From: Roseiarcus sp963835215
Lineage (GTDB): Bacteria > Pseudomonadota > Alphaproteobacteria > Rhizobiales > Beijerinckiaceae
Direction of reading: 5' to 3'
Assembly (NCBI GenBank): GCA_963835215.1
Contig: CAWIES010000004.1
Coordinates: 744,001 to 808,000, forward strand
DNA length: 64,000 nucleotides
Position numbers and translations under genes: made by a program. Shown one piece after another: positions 28,388 through 36,410 of the stretch. The notes beneath the pieces are model-generated. The model saw nothing but the letters and a program-made list of their open reading frames with translations, was not told the origin of the DNA and did no database searches. Every line of letters starts with the position of its first letter. Positions within the stretch are counted from its first letter, which is position 1.

Positions 28388-29242
28388 ATGTCCTACCCAA
28401 GCATCCTCGACACGCACCTCCATCTGATCGACCGCAGTGCGCTCGACTACCCTTGGCTTGCCAGCGCGCCCGCGCTCAACCAGGATTTTCTGCTTGAGCG
28501 CTACCTCACCGAGGCGCTTCGCTGCGGCATTGGCGCGGCGCTGCACATGGAGGTCGACGTCGCCGAGGCCGACATCGAGGCGGAAACGCGCGAGATCGCG
28601 GCGCTCGCCAAGCGACCGGCGAGTCCGCTGCTCGGCGCGATCAGCGCCTGCCGGCCCGAGCGCGCCGATTTTCCTGCTTTCCTCGAACGCCAGCTCGCCA
28701 ACCCGGTGGTCAAGGGCTTCCGCCGTGTGCTGCATGTCGTCCCCGACGAGGTGAGCGCGTCGGCGAGTTTCCGCGCCAATGTCGCCCGGTTGGCGGGGAC
28801 CGGACGGCCGTTCGATCTTTGCGTGCGGCCCGACCAGATCGACAAGGCGATCGCGCTGGTCGATCTCTGCCCCGACGTGCAGTTCGTGCTCGACCATTGC
28901 GGCGCCCCGGCGATCAAGGACCGCCAGGAGCATCCCTGGCGCGAGCGCATGATCGAGATCGCACGCCGGCCCAATGTCGTCGTCAAGATTTCCGGCGTCG
29001 TCGCCTACGCCGACGCGGCGAGCTGGACGCTTGAGGACGTGCGCCCCTATGTCGAACACGCCATTGCCTGTTTCGGCTGGGACCGCGTCGTCTGGGGCAG
29101 CGACTGGCCGGTCTGCACGTTGACCGCTTCGCTGTCGATCTGGGTCGCGGCGACCCACGCCATCGTCAAGGGCTGCAGCCTCGACGAGCGCGCACGCCTG
29201 TTCCGCCGCAACGCCGAGCGGGTGTGGCGGCTGGCTGCCTGA
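28388..29242 (+). CDS. COG3618 amidohydrolase family protein (L-fuconolactonase-like)
   Basis: A 284-residue TIM-barrel metal-dependent hydrolase. The N-terminal metal motif is ILDTHLHLIDRSALDYPWL, later FVLDHCGAPAIKD, KISGVVAYAD and the C-terminal VVWGSDWPVCTLTASL, the arrangement of the COG3618 group that hydrolyses sugar lactones such as L-fuconolactone and L-rhamnonolactone. It is divergent from the dehydrogenase above, 241 bases apart, and the two would fit successive steps of a non-phosphorylative deoxy-sugar pathway; this link is inference. Confidence 0.85.
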   Translation: MSYPSILDTHLHLIDRSALDYPWLASAPALNQDFLLERYLTEALRCGIGAALHMEVDVAEADIEAETREIAALAKRPASPLLGAISACRPERADFPAFLERQLANPVVKGFRRVLHVVPDEVSASASFRANVARLAGTGRPFDLCVRPDQIDKAIALVDLCPDVQFVLDHCGAPAIKDRQEHPWRERMIEIARRPNVVVKISGVVAYADAASWTLEDVRPYVEHAIACFGWDRVVWGSDWPVCTLTASLSIWVAATHAIVKGCSLDERARLFRRNAERVWRLAA

Positions 29243-29318
29243 AGCGGGTCTTTCCCGCCCTGCCGCTTTCCACTAGCGTTGCGCCCCGGCGCCAACGCCG
29301 CGAGACGTCAATTCAACC

Positions 29319-30320
29319 ATGTCGAGCGATCCGCATCCCTTCGCGCGCTTCATTGCCATTCTTGGCCGGGGCAAGTCGCTGACCCGCGCGCTGACGTTTC
29401 CCGAAGCCGAGGCGGCGATGGCGATGATACTTGCCGGCCAAGCGCGGCCCGAGCAGATCGGCGCCTTCCTGATGCTGCTCAGGGTCAAGGAGGAGACCGG
29501 CGAAGAGATCGCCGGCTTTGTGCGCGCTGTCCGCGCGAGTTTCCCAGCCCCGGCGATCCGCGCCGATCTCGACTGGCCGAGCTATGCGGGAAAGCGCCGG
29601 CGACTGCCCTATTTCCTGCTCGCCGCGCTGACGATTGCGGGCGCCGGCTGGCGCGTCGCCATGCATGGGCTCGAAGGCCACACGATGGGCCGCCTTTACA
29701 CCCGCGAGGCGCTCGCCCATCTTGGCCTGCCGATTGCGAACAGCCTCGATGACGCGGCGGCGCAACTGGCGGCGCGCAATTTCGCCTTCCTGCCGCTGGA
29801 GACCTTCAGCCTGCGGCTCGCCGATCTCTTTGCCTTGAGAGCGATCCTTGGCCTGCGTTCGCCGGTTCATACCCTGGCGCGGATGGTCAACCCATTCGAC
29901 GCGCCGGCCTCGCTGCAATCGGTCTTTCATCCCGGCTACATGGCGATCCACCGCGACGCCGCGCTGCTGCTCGGCCAGCGGCGCATGACGGTGCTGCGCG
30001 GGGAAGGCGGCGAAGCCGAGCGGCGGCCCAACAAGCCGTGCGAGACGCTGACCGTCGAGGATGGCGCGCCGGGCGAAGCGCGTTGGCCCCCGCTCCTCGC
30101 CGACCCGCGCCCGCCGCCCGAAGAACCGCTCGAGCTCGACCGCCTCTCAGCGCTATGGCGCGGCGAGGCCGAAGACGAGACCGCGCTCGCCGCAATCGTC
30201 GGCACGATTGCGCTGGCGCTGACGACGCTCGGCGCCGAACAGGATCCCGCCGCCGCGACGACGCGGGCCGCCGCGCTGTGGAGCGCGCGCGACCGCCGCC
30301 GCCTCGCCGCGGCGGCTTGA
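29319..30320 (+). CDS. TrpD2/YbiB-like glycosyltransferase-fold protein
   Basis: A 333-residue protein with the fold of anthranilate phosphoribosyltransferase: an N-terminal helical domain (LTFPEAEAAMAMILAGQARP, FLMLLRVKEETGEEIAGF) followed by the alpha/beta domain. The PRPP-binding GTGGD loop of true TrpD is replaced by ALTIAGAGWRVAMHGLEGH, and MVNPFDAPASLQSVFHPGY matches TrpD2-type proteins, some of which bind DNA or RNA rather than acting in tryptophan synthesis. It stands three bases before the siroheme synthase gene, an association seen in other proteobacteria. Confidence 0.8.
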   Translation: MSSDPHPFARFIAILGRGKSLTRALTFPEAEAAMAMILAGQARPEQIGAFLMLLRVKEETGEEIAGFVRAVRASFPAPAIRADLDWPSYAGKRRRLPYFLLAALTIAGAGWRVAMHGLEGHTMGRLYTREALAHLGLPIANSLDDAAAQLAARNFAFLPLETFSLRLADLFALRAILGLRSPVHTLARMVNPFDAPASLQSVFHPGYMAIHRDAALLLGQRRMTVLRGEGGEAERRPNKPCETLTVEDGAPGEARWPPLLADPRPPPEEPLELDRLSALWRGEAEDETALAAIVGTIALALTTLGAEQDPAAATTRAAALWSARDRRRLAAAA

Positions 30321-30323
30321 AGA

Positions 30324-31796
30324 ATGAGCATGGACGACAACGAGCCGGCCGGCGGCGAACCCGCGACGACGCCCTACCTGCCGCTGTTCCTGCGCGCGAC
30401 GGGCGAGCCCGCCTGCGTCGTTGGGGGCGGCACGGTGGCGGCGCGGCGCGTCGAGACATTGGCCCGCGCCGGCGCGCTGGTCACGGTCTATGCGCAACGC
30501 CTCGACGAAGAAGAGTTCGCGCCGTTGCGCGCCCGCTTCGCCTTCACCCATGTCGCGCGCGAGCCGACGCGTGTGGACCTTGCCGGCGCGCTGCTGTGCT
30601 ATGTGGCGACCGGAGACAGCGCGGCCGACGAGCGGCTCTACGCCGCCCTCGCCGGCGCCGGGCCGCCAATCAGCGTCGCCGACCGCCCTGACCTCAGCGC
30701 CTTCATTTCGCCCTCGATCCTCGATCGCTCGCCGCTCGTTGTCGCCGTCTCGACCGGCGGCGCTTCGCCTTTGCTGGGGCGCATGTTGCGGGCGCGGCTG
30801 GAGACGCTGATCCCCGCCGCCTACGGCCGGCTCGCCGCCTTCGTCGCCCGCTCGCGCAAGCAGGTCGGCGAAAGCCTGCGCTCTCCGCTCGCGCGGCGGC
30901 GCTTTTGGGAGCGAACGCTGGAGGGGCCGATCGCCGAACTGGTGCTCGCCCATAACGAGCCGGCGGCCGACGCCGCGCTCAAGGACGCGCTCGCGCGCGA
31001 GGCGGCAGGCGGCGAGCGCGCTGCGCTCGGCGAGGTTTATCTCGTCGGCGCTGGCCCCGGCGACGCCGATCTCTTGACCTTCCGCGCACTGCGCTTGATG
31101 CAAAAGGCGGATGTCGTGCTTTACGACCGCCTCGTCGATCCCAGCATCGTCGATCTGACGCGCCGCGAAGCCGAGCGCATCTATGTCGGCAAGCGTCGCG
31201 ACGAACACACGCTGCCGCAGGAAGAGATCAGCGATATGCTGGTCAGGCTCGCGCGCGAGGGCAAGCGCGTGCTGCGCCTGAAGGGCGGCGACCCATTCAT
31301 CTTTGGGCGCGGCGGCGAGGAAATCGAGAAGCTCGCCGAACATGGCGTGCCGTTCCAGGTCTGCCCGGGAGTGACCGCGGCGACCGCTTGCGCCGCCTAC
31401 GCCGGCATTCCGCTCACCCACCGCGATCACGCGCAGGCATGCGTCTTCGTCACCGGCCACGATCGGCTGGGCCCGCTCGATCTCGACTGGGAAACGCTGC
31501 TGCGCCCCAACCAGACGGTGGCGATCTACATGGGCCTCGCCCATATCGAAGACTTGGCCAAGGGCTTCATCGCGCACGGCGCCGATCCGAACCTACCCGT
31601 CGCGATCATCGACAATGGCGCGCGCGCCAATCAGCGGGTGGTGGTCGGTGTGATCGCCGACATCGCGCAAAAAGCGCGCGCGGCGGCGCTGCGCGGCCCA
31701 ACCATCATCATCGTCGGCACGGTCGTGTCGCTGCGCGACAAGCTCAATTGGTTTGCGCCGGAACACGACGGGACGCCCCAAGGATCGAAGACATGA
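30324..31796 (+). CDS. cysG: siroheme synthase CysG (dehydrogenase/ferrochelatase and uroporphyrinogen-III methyltransferase)
   Basis: A 490-residue bifunctional enzyme that makes siroheme, the cofactor of sulfite and nitrite reductases, from uroporphyrinogen III. The N-terminal domain has the NAD motif CVVGGGTVAARRVETLARAG and VSTGGASPLLGRMLR; the C-terminal methyltransferase domain starts near residue 235 with VYLVGAGPGDADLLTFRAL, followed by VLYDRLVDP, RLKGGDPFIFGRGGEE, PGVTAATACAAYAGIPLTHR and PVAIIDNG. Both halves are complete. It overlaps the rhodanese gene by four bases, supporting a sulfur-assimilation role. Confidence 0.95.
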   Translation: MSMDDNEPAGGEPATTPYLPLFLRATGEPACVVGGGTVAARRVETLARAGALVTVYAQRLDEEEFAPLRARFAFTHVAREPTRVDLAGALLCYVATGDSAADERLYAALAGAGPPISVADRPDLSAFISPSILDRSPLVVAVSTGGASPLLGRMLRARLETLIPAAYGRLAAFVARSRKQVGESLRSPLARRRFWERTLEGPIAELVLAHNEPAADAALKDALAREAAGGERAALGEVYLVGAGPGDADLLTFRALRLMQKADVVLYDRLVDPSIVDLTRREAERIYVGKRRDEHTLPQEEISDMLVRLAREGKRVLRLKGGDPFIFGRGGEEIEKLAEHGVPFQVCPGVTAATACAAYAGIPLTHRDHAQACVFVTGHDRLGPLDLDWETLLRPNQTVAIYMGLAHIEDLAKGFIAHGADPNLPVAIIDNGARANQRVVVGVIADIAQKARAAALRGPTIIIVGTVVSLRDKLNWFAPEHDGTPQGSKT

Positions 31797-32116
31797 AACC
31801 GTATGACATCGACCACGACGCTTTGCAGCGCGCGCTGGATGAGGGAAGCGTCGTCGTCGTCGATGTGCGCGAAGCGTATGAATTCGCCGCCGGCCATATT
31901 GCCGGCGCGCTCAACCTGCCGTTATCGAGCTTTCGGCCCGAGGACCTGCCGCACGACAAGACGCCGGTGCTGATCTGCCAGGTGGGCGCACGCTCGGCGG
32001 CGGCCTTACGCCAAGTCTTGAGCGCAGCAGTCTTGGGCGCAGGGGTCGCGAACGTGCGCCACTATCCCGGCGGCATGTCGGGGTGGCGCACGCTCGGCGG
32101 CAGGATCGTAGTCTGA
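31793..32116 (+). CDS. single-domain rhodanese-like protein
   Basis: A 107-residue sulfurtransferase-fold protein: VVVVDVREAYEFAAGHIAGA, the active-site loop LICQVGARSAAAL with the catalytic cysteine, and HYPGGMSGWRTLGG. Rhodaneses carry persulfide sulfur; the position directly after cysG (ATGA overlap) suggests a role with sulfite reduction or siroheme-dependent sulfur assimilation. It is cytoplasmic, with no signal peptide. Confidence 0.85.
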   Translation: MKPYDIDHDALQRALDEGSVVVVDVREAYEFAAGHIAGALNLPLSSFRPEDLPHDKTPVLICQVGARSAAALRQVLSAAVLGAGVANVRHYPGGMSGWRTLGGRIVV

Positions 32117-32131
32117 GAGCGGCGGCGCGCC

Positions 32132-32605
32132 TTAGCGACCGTAGCGCAGCGTCAGCGACGCGACGCCGGCGGCGAGCGCGAGGCCCGAATTCACCTCGAC
32201 CGAGAGCGGCTGCAGAGTGAACGAGCGACCGAAGCCGCCGACCAGCGCATTGGCGCCGACCCCCGCCCCGACCGTCGCCGAGGCGGCGACGCCGACATAG
32301 TCGCCAGCAAGCGCGCCATGGCGCGGACCGTCGGTCGGCGCGAACACCGCCCAGGCGAGCGCGCCACGGCTGGTGGCGCCGATGTCGAGGCCGAACTTGC
32401 GGATGGTGCCGTAATACCACTCGCGATAGCCGTGCGCCGAGTGGAAGACGCAGCTCATCTCTTTCGAAGATGTGATGATCAAGCCGAGCCCGCCCGAAAC
32501 GTCGCAGCGCAACGTCCCGACTTTAACTCCATCTGCGAAGGCAGGCGCAGCGAGCGCCGGCAGGACCGAGACGGCGATAGCCATCATCAAGCTGCGAAAT
32601 TTCAT
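32132..32605 (-). CDS. DUF992 family secreted protein
   Basis: A 157-residue exported protein with a signal peptide of about 24 residues (MKFRSLMMAIAVSVLPALAA then PAFA). The mature chain VKVGTLRCDVSGGLGLIITS and SCVFHSAHGYREWYYGTIRK is the typical DUF992 opening, with a conserved cysteine pair, and the C-terminal part is rich in Gly and Ala with alternating beta-like segments (LALAAGVASLTLRYGR), as in the family. Function unknown. The start at 32605 has GGGGAGGAG upstream and removes a non-family extension. Confidence 0.85.
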   Translation of the reverse strand: MKFRSLMMAIAVSVLPALAAPAFADGVKVGTLRCDVSGGLGLIITSSKEMSCVFHSAHGYREWYYGTIRKFGLDIGATSRGALAWAVFAPTDGPRHGALAGDYVGVAASATVGAGVGANALVGGFGRSFTLQPLSVEVNSGLALAAGVASLTLRYGR

Positions 32606-32842
32606 CTGGCGCTCCTCCCCTAGGGGCAATCTGAATTCACCCGCCCACTCGGCCGGGTCGCATCGCCGCAACGCGGCGGCCGCGAACCATAGCCCAGCCG
32701 CGCTTCACACGCCAAGCCCGCGTTCAACACTCCGTGCGTGCGGCGGAGCGCGTATGGAAAATCGACCCGCGGCGCCTAGGTGAAGGGTTAATGCGGCGCG
32801 CACGGCTCGCCCAAGCGCCCGCAGCGTAGTGAGGAGACGCCA

Positions 32843-33271
32843 ATGCGAATGCCCTCGATCCTACTCGCCGCCGCGCTGCTCGCGGCGGGTTTGGCCAGTC
32901 CGGGGTTGGCGGCCGGAAACAACGGCGGAGCGTCGCTTGGCGGTTGGCCTGGCGGCTCTCCGGGCGGGCACGGGGCGCCGGGTGGCGCTCCGCCTTCGCA
33001 CGGCCCCTCCGGCCCCGGGCCTAGCGCGCGCGGGTCCGACGCCCTCACGCCCCACGGACCGACCCTTCGCAACAACGACTTCAAGCCGCCGCTTCCGATC
33101 TGGAAGCCCCCGGTCGGCGTCACAGGACGGACCGCGGGACTCTCGGGCGGCTATGTCTTCGATGACAACGGCTACGATGACGGCAGCGACCCCACGGGCT
33201 GCCTCGTCTATCGCAAGGTCCATAACCGGGCCGGCCAGTTCCTTGGCTGGGCGCACGTCAACCGCTGCTAA
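32843..33271 (+). CDS. secreted Gly/Pro-rich hypothetical protein
   Basis: A 142-residue protein with a signal peptide of about 24 residues (ending GLAAG). The next 55 residues are very rich in Gly, Pro and Ser (GGWPGGSPGGHGAPGG and more), likely disordered, followed by a compact C-terminal part with GGYVFDDNGYDDGSDPTGC and VYRKVHNRAGQFLGWAHVNR and two cysteines that could form a disulfide. I recognise no family. The ATG is preceded by GAGGAG. Convergent with the flavin reductase-type gene. Confidence 0.65.
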   Translation: MRMPSILLAAALLAAGLASPGLAAGNNGGASLGGWPGGSPGGHGAPGGAPPSHGPSGPGPSARGSDALTPHGPTLRNNDFKPPLPIWKPPVGVTGRTAGLSGGYVFDDNGYDDGSDPTGCLVYRKVHNRAGQFLGWAHVNRC

Positions 33272-33289
33272 GGCCGGTCGCGCCTGCCT

Positions 33290-33913
33290 TTAGCGCGTGC
33301 GCCCCTCGCCCCCGGGCGGACGGGTCATCGCCAACAGCGTCTCGACCACCGTGTAGTCGAAGTAACCGCAACGCGCGACCGGCCGGGCGGCGGCGGTGTC
33401 GAAGCGGCCATCGCGGATCAGCGCGTCGTCGATATGGAAGGCGACGACCTCGCCCAGCGTGAGATAGGAATCGATCGCTTCGCCATGCCGGTTCTTCAGC
33501 GGCACATGGTCGACCACCTTGCACTCGAGCGCCGCGTGCGCCTCGGCGACACGCGGCGCCTTGACCACCTGGCACGGCGCCATGGTCAGGCCCGCGTGCT
33601 CGAATTCGCTGGTCCCGCGCGGCAGCGGCGCAGAGGTGAGATTCATCTTCTGCATCAGATCGAAGCTTGCGAGGTTGGCGACGAACTCGCCGCTGTCGCG
33701 CGCGAAATCGGCCGAGTCCTTATAGCCCTCGCTGGAAAAGCCGACGATCGGCGGAACCGAGTTGAAGCCATTGAAGAAGCTGTAGGGCGCGAGATTGATC
33801 CGCCCGTCGCGGGCGCGCGTCGAGATCCAGCCGATCGGCCGCGGCGCGACGATCGCCTTGAACGGATCGCGCGGCAGCAACTGCGTGTCGCGCGCCCCGG
33901 TCTCATAGAACAT
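33290..33913 (-). CDS. flavin reductase-like FMN-binding protein
   Basis: A 207-residue split-barrel flavoprotein. Recognisable blocks are IVAPRPIGWISTRARDGRIN, LAPYSFFNGFNSVPPIVGFS, and DSGEFVANLASFDL, which match the flavin reductase/DIM6-NTAB family (COG1853). Members bind FMN and act as reductase partners of monooxygenases or as oxidoreductases of unknown substrate. Its start is 12 bases from the stop of the nitroreductase gene on the same strand, so the two flavoproteins may form an operon. Confidence 0.88.
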   Translation of the reverse strand: MFYETGARDTQLLPRDPFKAIVAPRPIGWISTRARDGRINLAPYSFFNGFNSVPPIVGFSSEGYKDSADFARDSGEFVANLASFDLMQKMNLTSAPLPRGTSEFEHAGLTMAPCQVVKAPRVAEAHAALECKVVDHVPLKNRHGEAIDSYLTLGEVVAFHIDDALIRDGRFDTAAARPVARCGYFDYTVVETLLAMTRPPGGEGRTR

Positions 33914-33925
33914 GAGCCTCTCCCT

Positions 33926-34507
33926 TCAAGGCGCGAAGACCGTGACGATGTCTACGAGCGCGGGGCGGGGCCGGTCCTCCGCCTCGACCTTCGGGCGGCC
34001 GATGTGGATGAAGCCGGCGATGCGTTCGTGATCGGCGAGCCCGATCGCGACCGCAAAGCGCCGGTCGTAGGCGCACCACTCGCTCAGCCAGCAGGACGCA
34101 TAGCCGAGCGCGCCGGCGGCGATCTCCAGGTTCATGCAGGCGGCGCCGGCCGACAATTGCTGCTCCCACTCGGGGATTTTCTTGTGCGGGGCGGCGCGCG
34201 AGACGACGGCGACGACCAGCGGCGCCTGCGCGAAACGCGCAAGTTCCGCCGCGCGGGTCACCTCGTCGAGCGCGGGATTTTCGGCGAGCTTGATCTCGAG
34301 GGCGATGCGCCCTGCCCGTTCGCGGGCCGCGCCCTCAAAAACGATGAATCGCCACGGCGCGAGCTTGCCGTGATCGGGAACCCGCGAGGCGATCGTCAGC
34401 AGGGTCTGCAGTTCCCCGGGGCTCGGCCCGGGCCCGGTCATTTCGTGCGGCTTCAGCGAACGGCGGCCCTTGAGCAGGCGAATCGTCTCGTTTGTCGCTT
34501 CTTGCAT
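33926..34507 (-). CDS. nitroreductase family protein
   Basis: A 193-residue FMN-dependent oxidoreductase of the YdjA-like nitroreductase group: IRLLKGRRSLKPHEM at the FMN phosphate site, TIASRVPDHGKLAPWRFIVF, GAACMNLEIAAGALGYASCW and HIGRPKVEAEDRP. The start is uncertain: ATGCAAGAA occurs at 34507 and again at 34531 inside a short direct repeat; 34507 is chosen because GGGA precedes it and it lies closest to the family start. Confidence 0.85.
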   Translation of the reverse strand: MQEATNETIRLLKGRRSLKPHEMTGPGPSPGELQTLLTIASRVPDHGKLAPWRFIVFEGAARERAGRIALEIKLAENPALDEVTRAAELARFAQAPLVVAVVSRAAPHKKIPEWEQQLSAGAACMNLEIAAGALGYASCWLSEWCAYDRRFAVAIGLADHERIAGFIHIGRPKVEAEDRPRPALVDIVTVFAP

Positions 34508-34732
34508 CGGTTCCCATATCGGTTCTTGCATGGCGCCCGCCGTGGCTGCTTTGGCCCCTGCCCACAAGGCTCGGCCGAAAGGTCGATCTAAGCCTTGGCG
34601 TGGGCGAAAACCACCCTTGGCGGCATTTTCGCCACGGGTAAACCGCCTTCGAACCGCCCCATTATCGCGCGACGAGCCGGAATGCGCGTCGAGGATTGAC
34701 CGGCGCCAAGGATCGCGGCAAGGCAGTCGCCC

Positions 34733-35713
34733 ATGGTTCGCTTGGCATTTCTCTTCGCGCTGGCGCTGGCCGCTTTAGGCGGGCCGGCGCTCGCCCAGAC
34801 GGCGCCGTTCGACGGCGGCCTCGGCACCCTGCACCTGTCGGCCAGCCTGGTCGGCGCAACGGCGCCCCTCACCGGCGGGTTGCACTGGCGACTGTTCGCT
34901 GCGCGCGCCGAGTCGGATGGCTCGCGCCCCTTGATCGTCGAATCGAACGACGCGCAGCCGACCCTGACCGCTCCGCCCGGCGACTACGTCGTCCATGTCT
35001 CGCTTGGGCTCGCCAGCGCCTCGCGGCGGCTCAGCCTCGGCGCCGAGATGCGCAACGAGCGGCTGACGCTCAACGCCGGGGCGCTGCGCATCAGCGGCAC
35101 GCTTAACGGCCCCGGCAACGCCGGCACGCCGATCGACCCTTCCAAGCTGGCGATCTCGATCTACGTGCCGGAGCGCAACAATCCGCAGGCCAAGCTGGTC
35201 GACTCCAAGGCCCGGGCCGGCGACGTCATCGGCCTGCCGGAAGGCGCCTATCACATCGTTTCGACCTTCCTCGATACCGTCGGGATCGGCTCGATCGGCG
35301 TCGGCAAGACGCAAGGCGGCGTGAGCGCGCCGACGCCAACCAATTCGATCGTCGCCGCCGACATCAAGGTCGCTGCCGGCAAGCTGATCGACGTCACGCT
35401 GCGCCACCGCGCCGCGACGGTGACGATCAAGTTGGTCAACGCCGCCGGCGCCGAGGCGCTGGCCAACTCCAGCTTCACCGTGCTGACCCCCGGCGGCGAC
35501 CTGATCCGCGAGCTGATCGGCGCCTTTCCCTCGTTGGTGCTGGGCCAAGGGGAATATGTCGTGATCGCCCGCCACGAATCGAAGACCTACCAGGCCACCT
35601 TCGAGGTGCAATCGGGTGTGGACCGCGACGTGGAAGTTGTTGCACAAGAGAACGCGCCGCAGACCGACCCGCAAGGAAGCGCCAAGGCGCCAAAGGCCGA
35701 CACGCAGGATTGA
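34733..35713 (+). CDS. secreted hypothetical protein with beta-sandwich-like repeats
   Basis: A 326-residue exported protein with a signal peptide of about 21 residues (ending PALAQ). The mature part appears to hold three beta-rich units, with recurring phrases such as PPGDYVVHVSLG, LPEGAYHIVSTFLD and GQGEYVVIARHESKTYQATF, each a Gly-x-Tyr edge as in carboxypeptidase-regulatory-like or Ig-like folds. The C-terminal tail (DPQGSAKAPKADTQD) is low complexity. I know of similar uncharacterised proteins in Hyphomicrobiales but no function. An AAGG lies upstream of the ATG. Confidence 0.7.
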   Translation: MVRLAFLFALALAALGGPALAQTAPFDGGLGTLHLSASLVGATAPLTGGLHWRLFAARAESDGSRPLIVESNDAQPTLTAPPGDYVVHVSLGLASASRRLSLGAEMRNERLTLNAGALRISGTLNGPGNAGTPIDPSKLAISIYVPERNNPQAKLVDSKARAGDVIGLPEGAYHIVSTFLDTVGIGSIGVGKTQGGVSAPTPTNSIVAADIKVAAGKLIDVTLRHRAATVTIKLVNAAGAEALANSSFTVLTPGGDLIRELIGAFPSLVLGQGEYVVIARHESKTYQATFEVQSGVDRDVEVVAQENAPQTDPQGSAKAPKADTQD

Positions 35714-35719
35714 CGTCCG

Positions 35720-35956
35720 ATGCAGACCTTCTTCGTCCAGATCAAATGCGCGCTGGGCCGGACCTACGAGGTGGCGAACGCCCTGGCCGAAGCGGAAATC
35801 GCCTCGGAGATCTATTCGATCGCCGGCGACTATGACATCCTCGCCAAGTTCTACGTCGAGGGCGATGTCGATATCGGCCATTTCGTCGGCCATCGCGTTC
35901 AAATCATTCCCGGCATCGTCGACACCAAGACGGTCATCACCTTCAAGGCGTTCTGA
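35720..35956 (+). CDS. stand-alone Lrp/AsnC effector-binding (RAM) domain protein
   Basis: A 78-residue protein that consists only of the regulation-of-amino-acid-metabolism domain: FFVQIKCALGRTYEVANALA, SIAGDYDILAKFYVEG and a C-terminal strand VDTKTVITFKAF. The DNA-binding helix-turn-helix of Lrp/AsnC regulators is absent and no upstream sequence in this frame supplies one. Such single-domain proteins form ring oligomers and bind amino acids. It is six bases after the preceding secreted-protein gene and just before the Ivy-type gene. Confidence 0.88.
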   Translation: MQTFFVQIKCALGRTYEVANALAEAEIASEIYSIAGDYDILAKFYVEGDVDIGHFVGHRVQIIPGIVDTKTVITFKAF

Positions 35957-35960
35957 TCCC

Positions 35961-36410
35961 TTGCGCGCGCTCCTCTCCGCCCTCTTCATCGCCCTTATCG
36001 CCAGACACGCCGTGCTCATTGCGCCTCGCGCCCTCGCGCCCCCGGCGCCCGTAACGCCGCCCGAGGCGGGCTCCTTCCTGTTCGACGTGCTGCGCGAGCT
36101 TCCCTATCGCCTCGCCTGGGACAAGCTGATGAAGGAAGTGCAGCCGACGCCCGATTGGCTTTTGCAGTTCAACCGCAACTACGACGGCATGACTGGCGAG
36201 TTCAAGGCGATCGACATCGGCGGCAAACCCTTTCGCCTGTCGTTCGTGTGCAAGCCCGAGGACTGCGGCGATCGCAAGTTCGAGGTGATGTTCGACCTCG
36301 AGGGGCCACGCGCCTATGGCGCGCTCGGCGGTCGAACCGATCCCCCCGCCTTCTACGGCGCGCCGCCGCAAGAGGTGCAGGACGCGCTGACCAAGGGCTT
36401 TGGCGGCTAG
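35961..36410 (+). CDS. Ivy-type (inhibitor of vertebrate lysozyme) family protein
   Basis: A 149-residue exported protein carrying the Ivy signature FVCKPEDCGDRKFEVMFD at about residues 95-112, where two cysteines frame the KPxD loop that enters the active site of C-type lysozyme in known inhibitors. DWLLQFNRNYDGMTGEFKAI fits the upstream family region. The start is taken as TTG at 35961, four bases after the previous stop, because it opens a hydrophobic signal segment (LLSALFIALI); GTG at 36012 would lose it. Probable role: periplasmic protection of peptidoglycan. Convergent with and slightly overlapping epmB. Confidence 0.75.
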   Translation: MRALLSALFIALIARHAVLIAPRALAPPAPVTPPEAGSFLFDVLRELPYRLAWDKLMKEVQPTPDWLLQFNRNYDGMTGEFKAIDIGGKPFRLSFVCKPEDCGDRKFEVMFDLEGPRAYGALGGRTDPPAFYGAPPQEVQDALTKGFGG

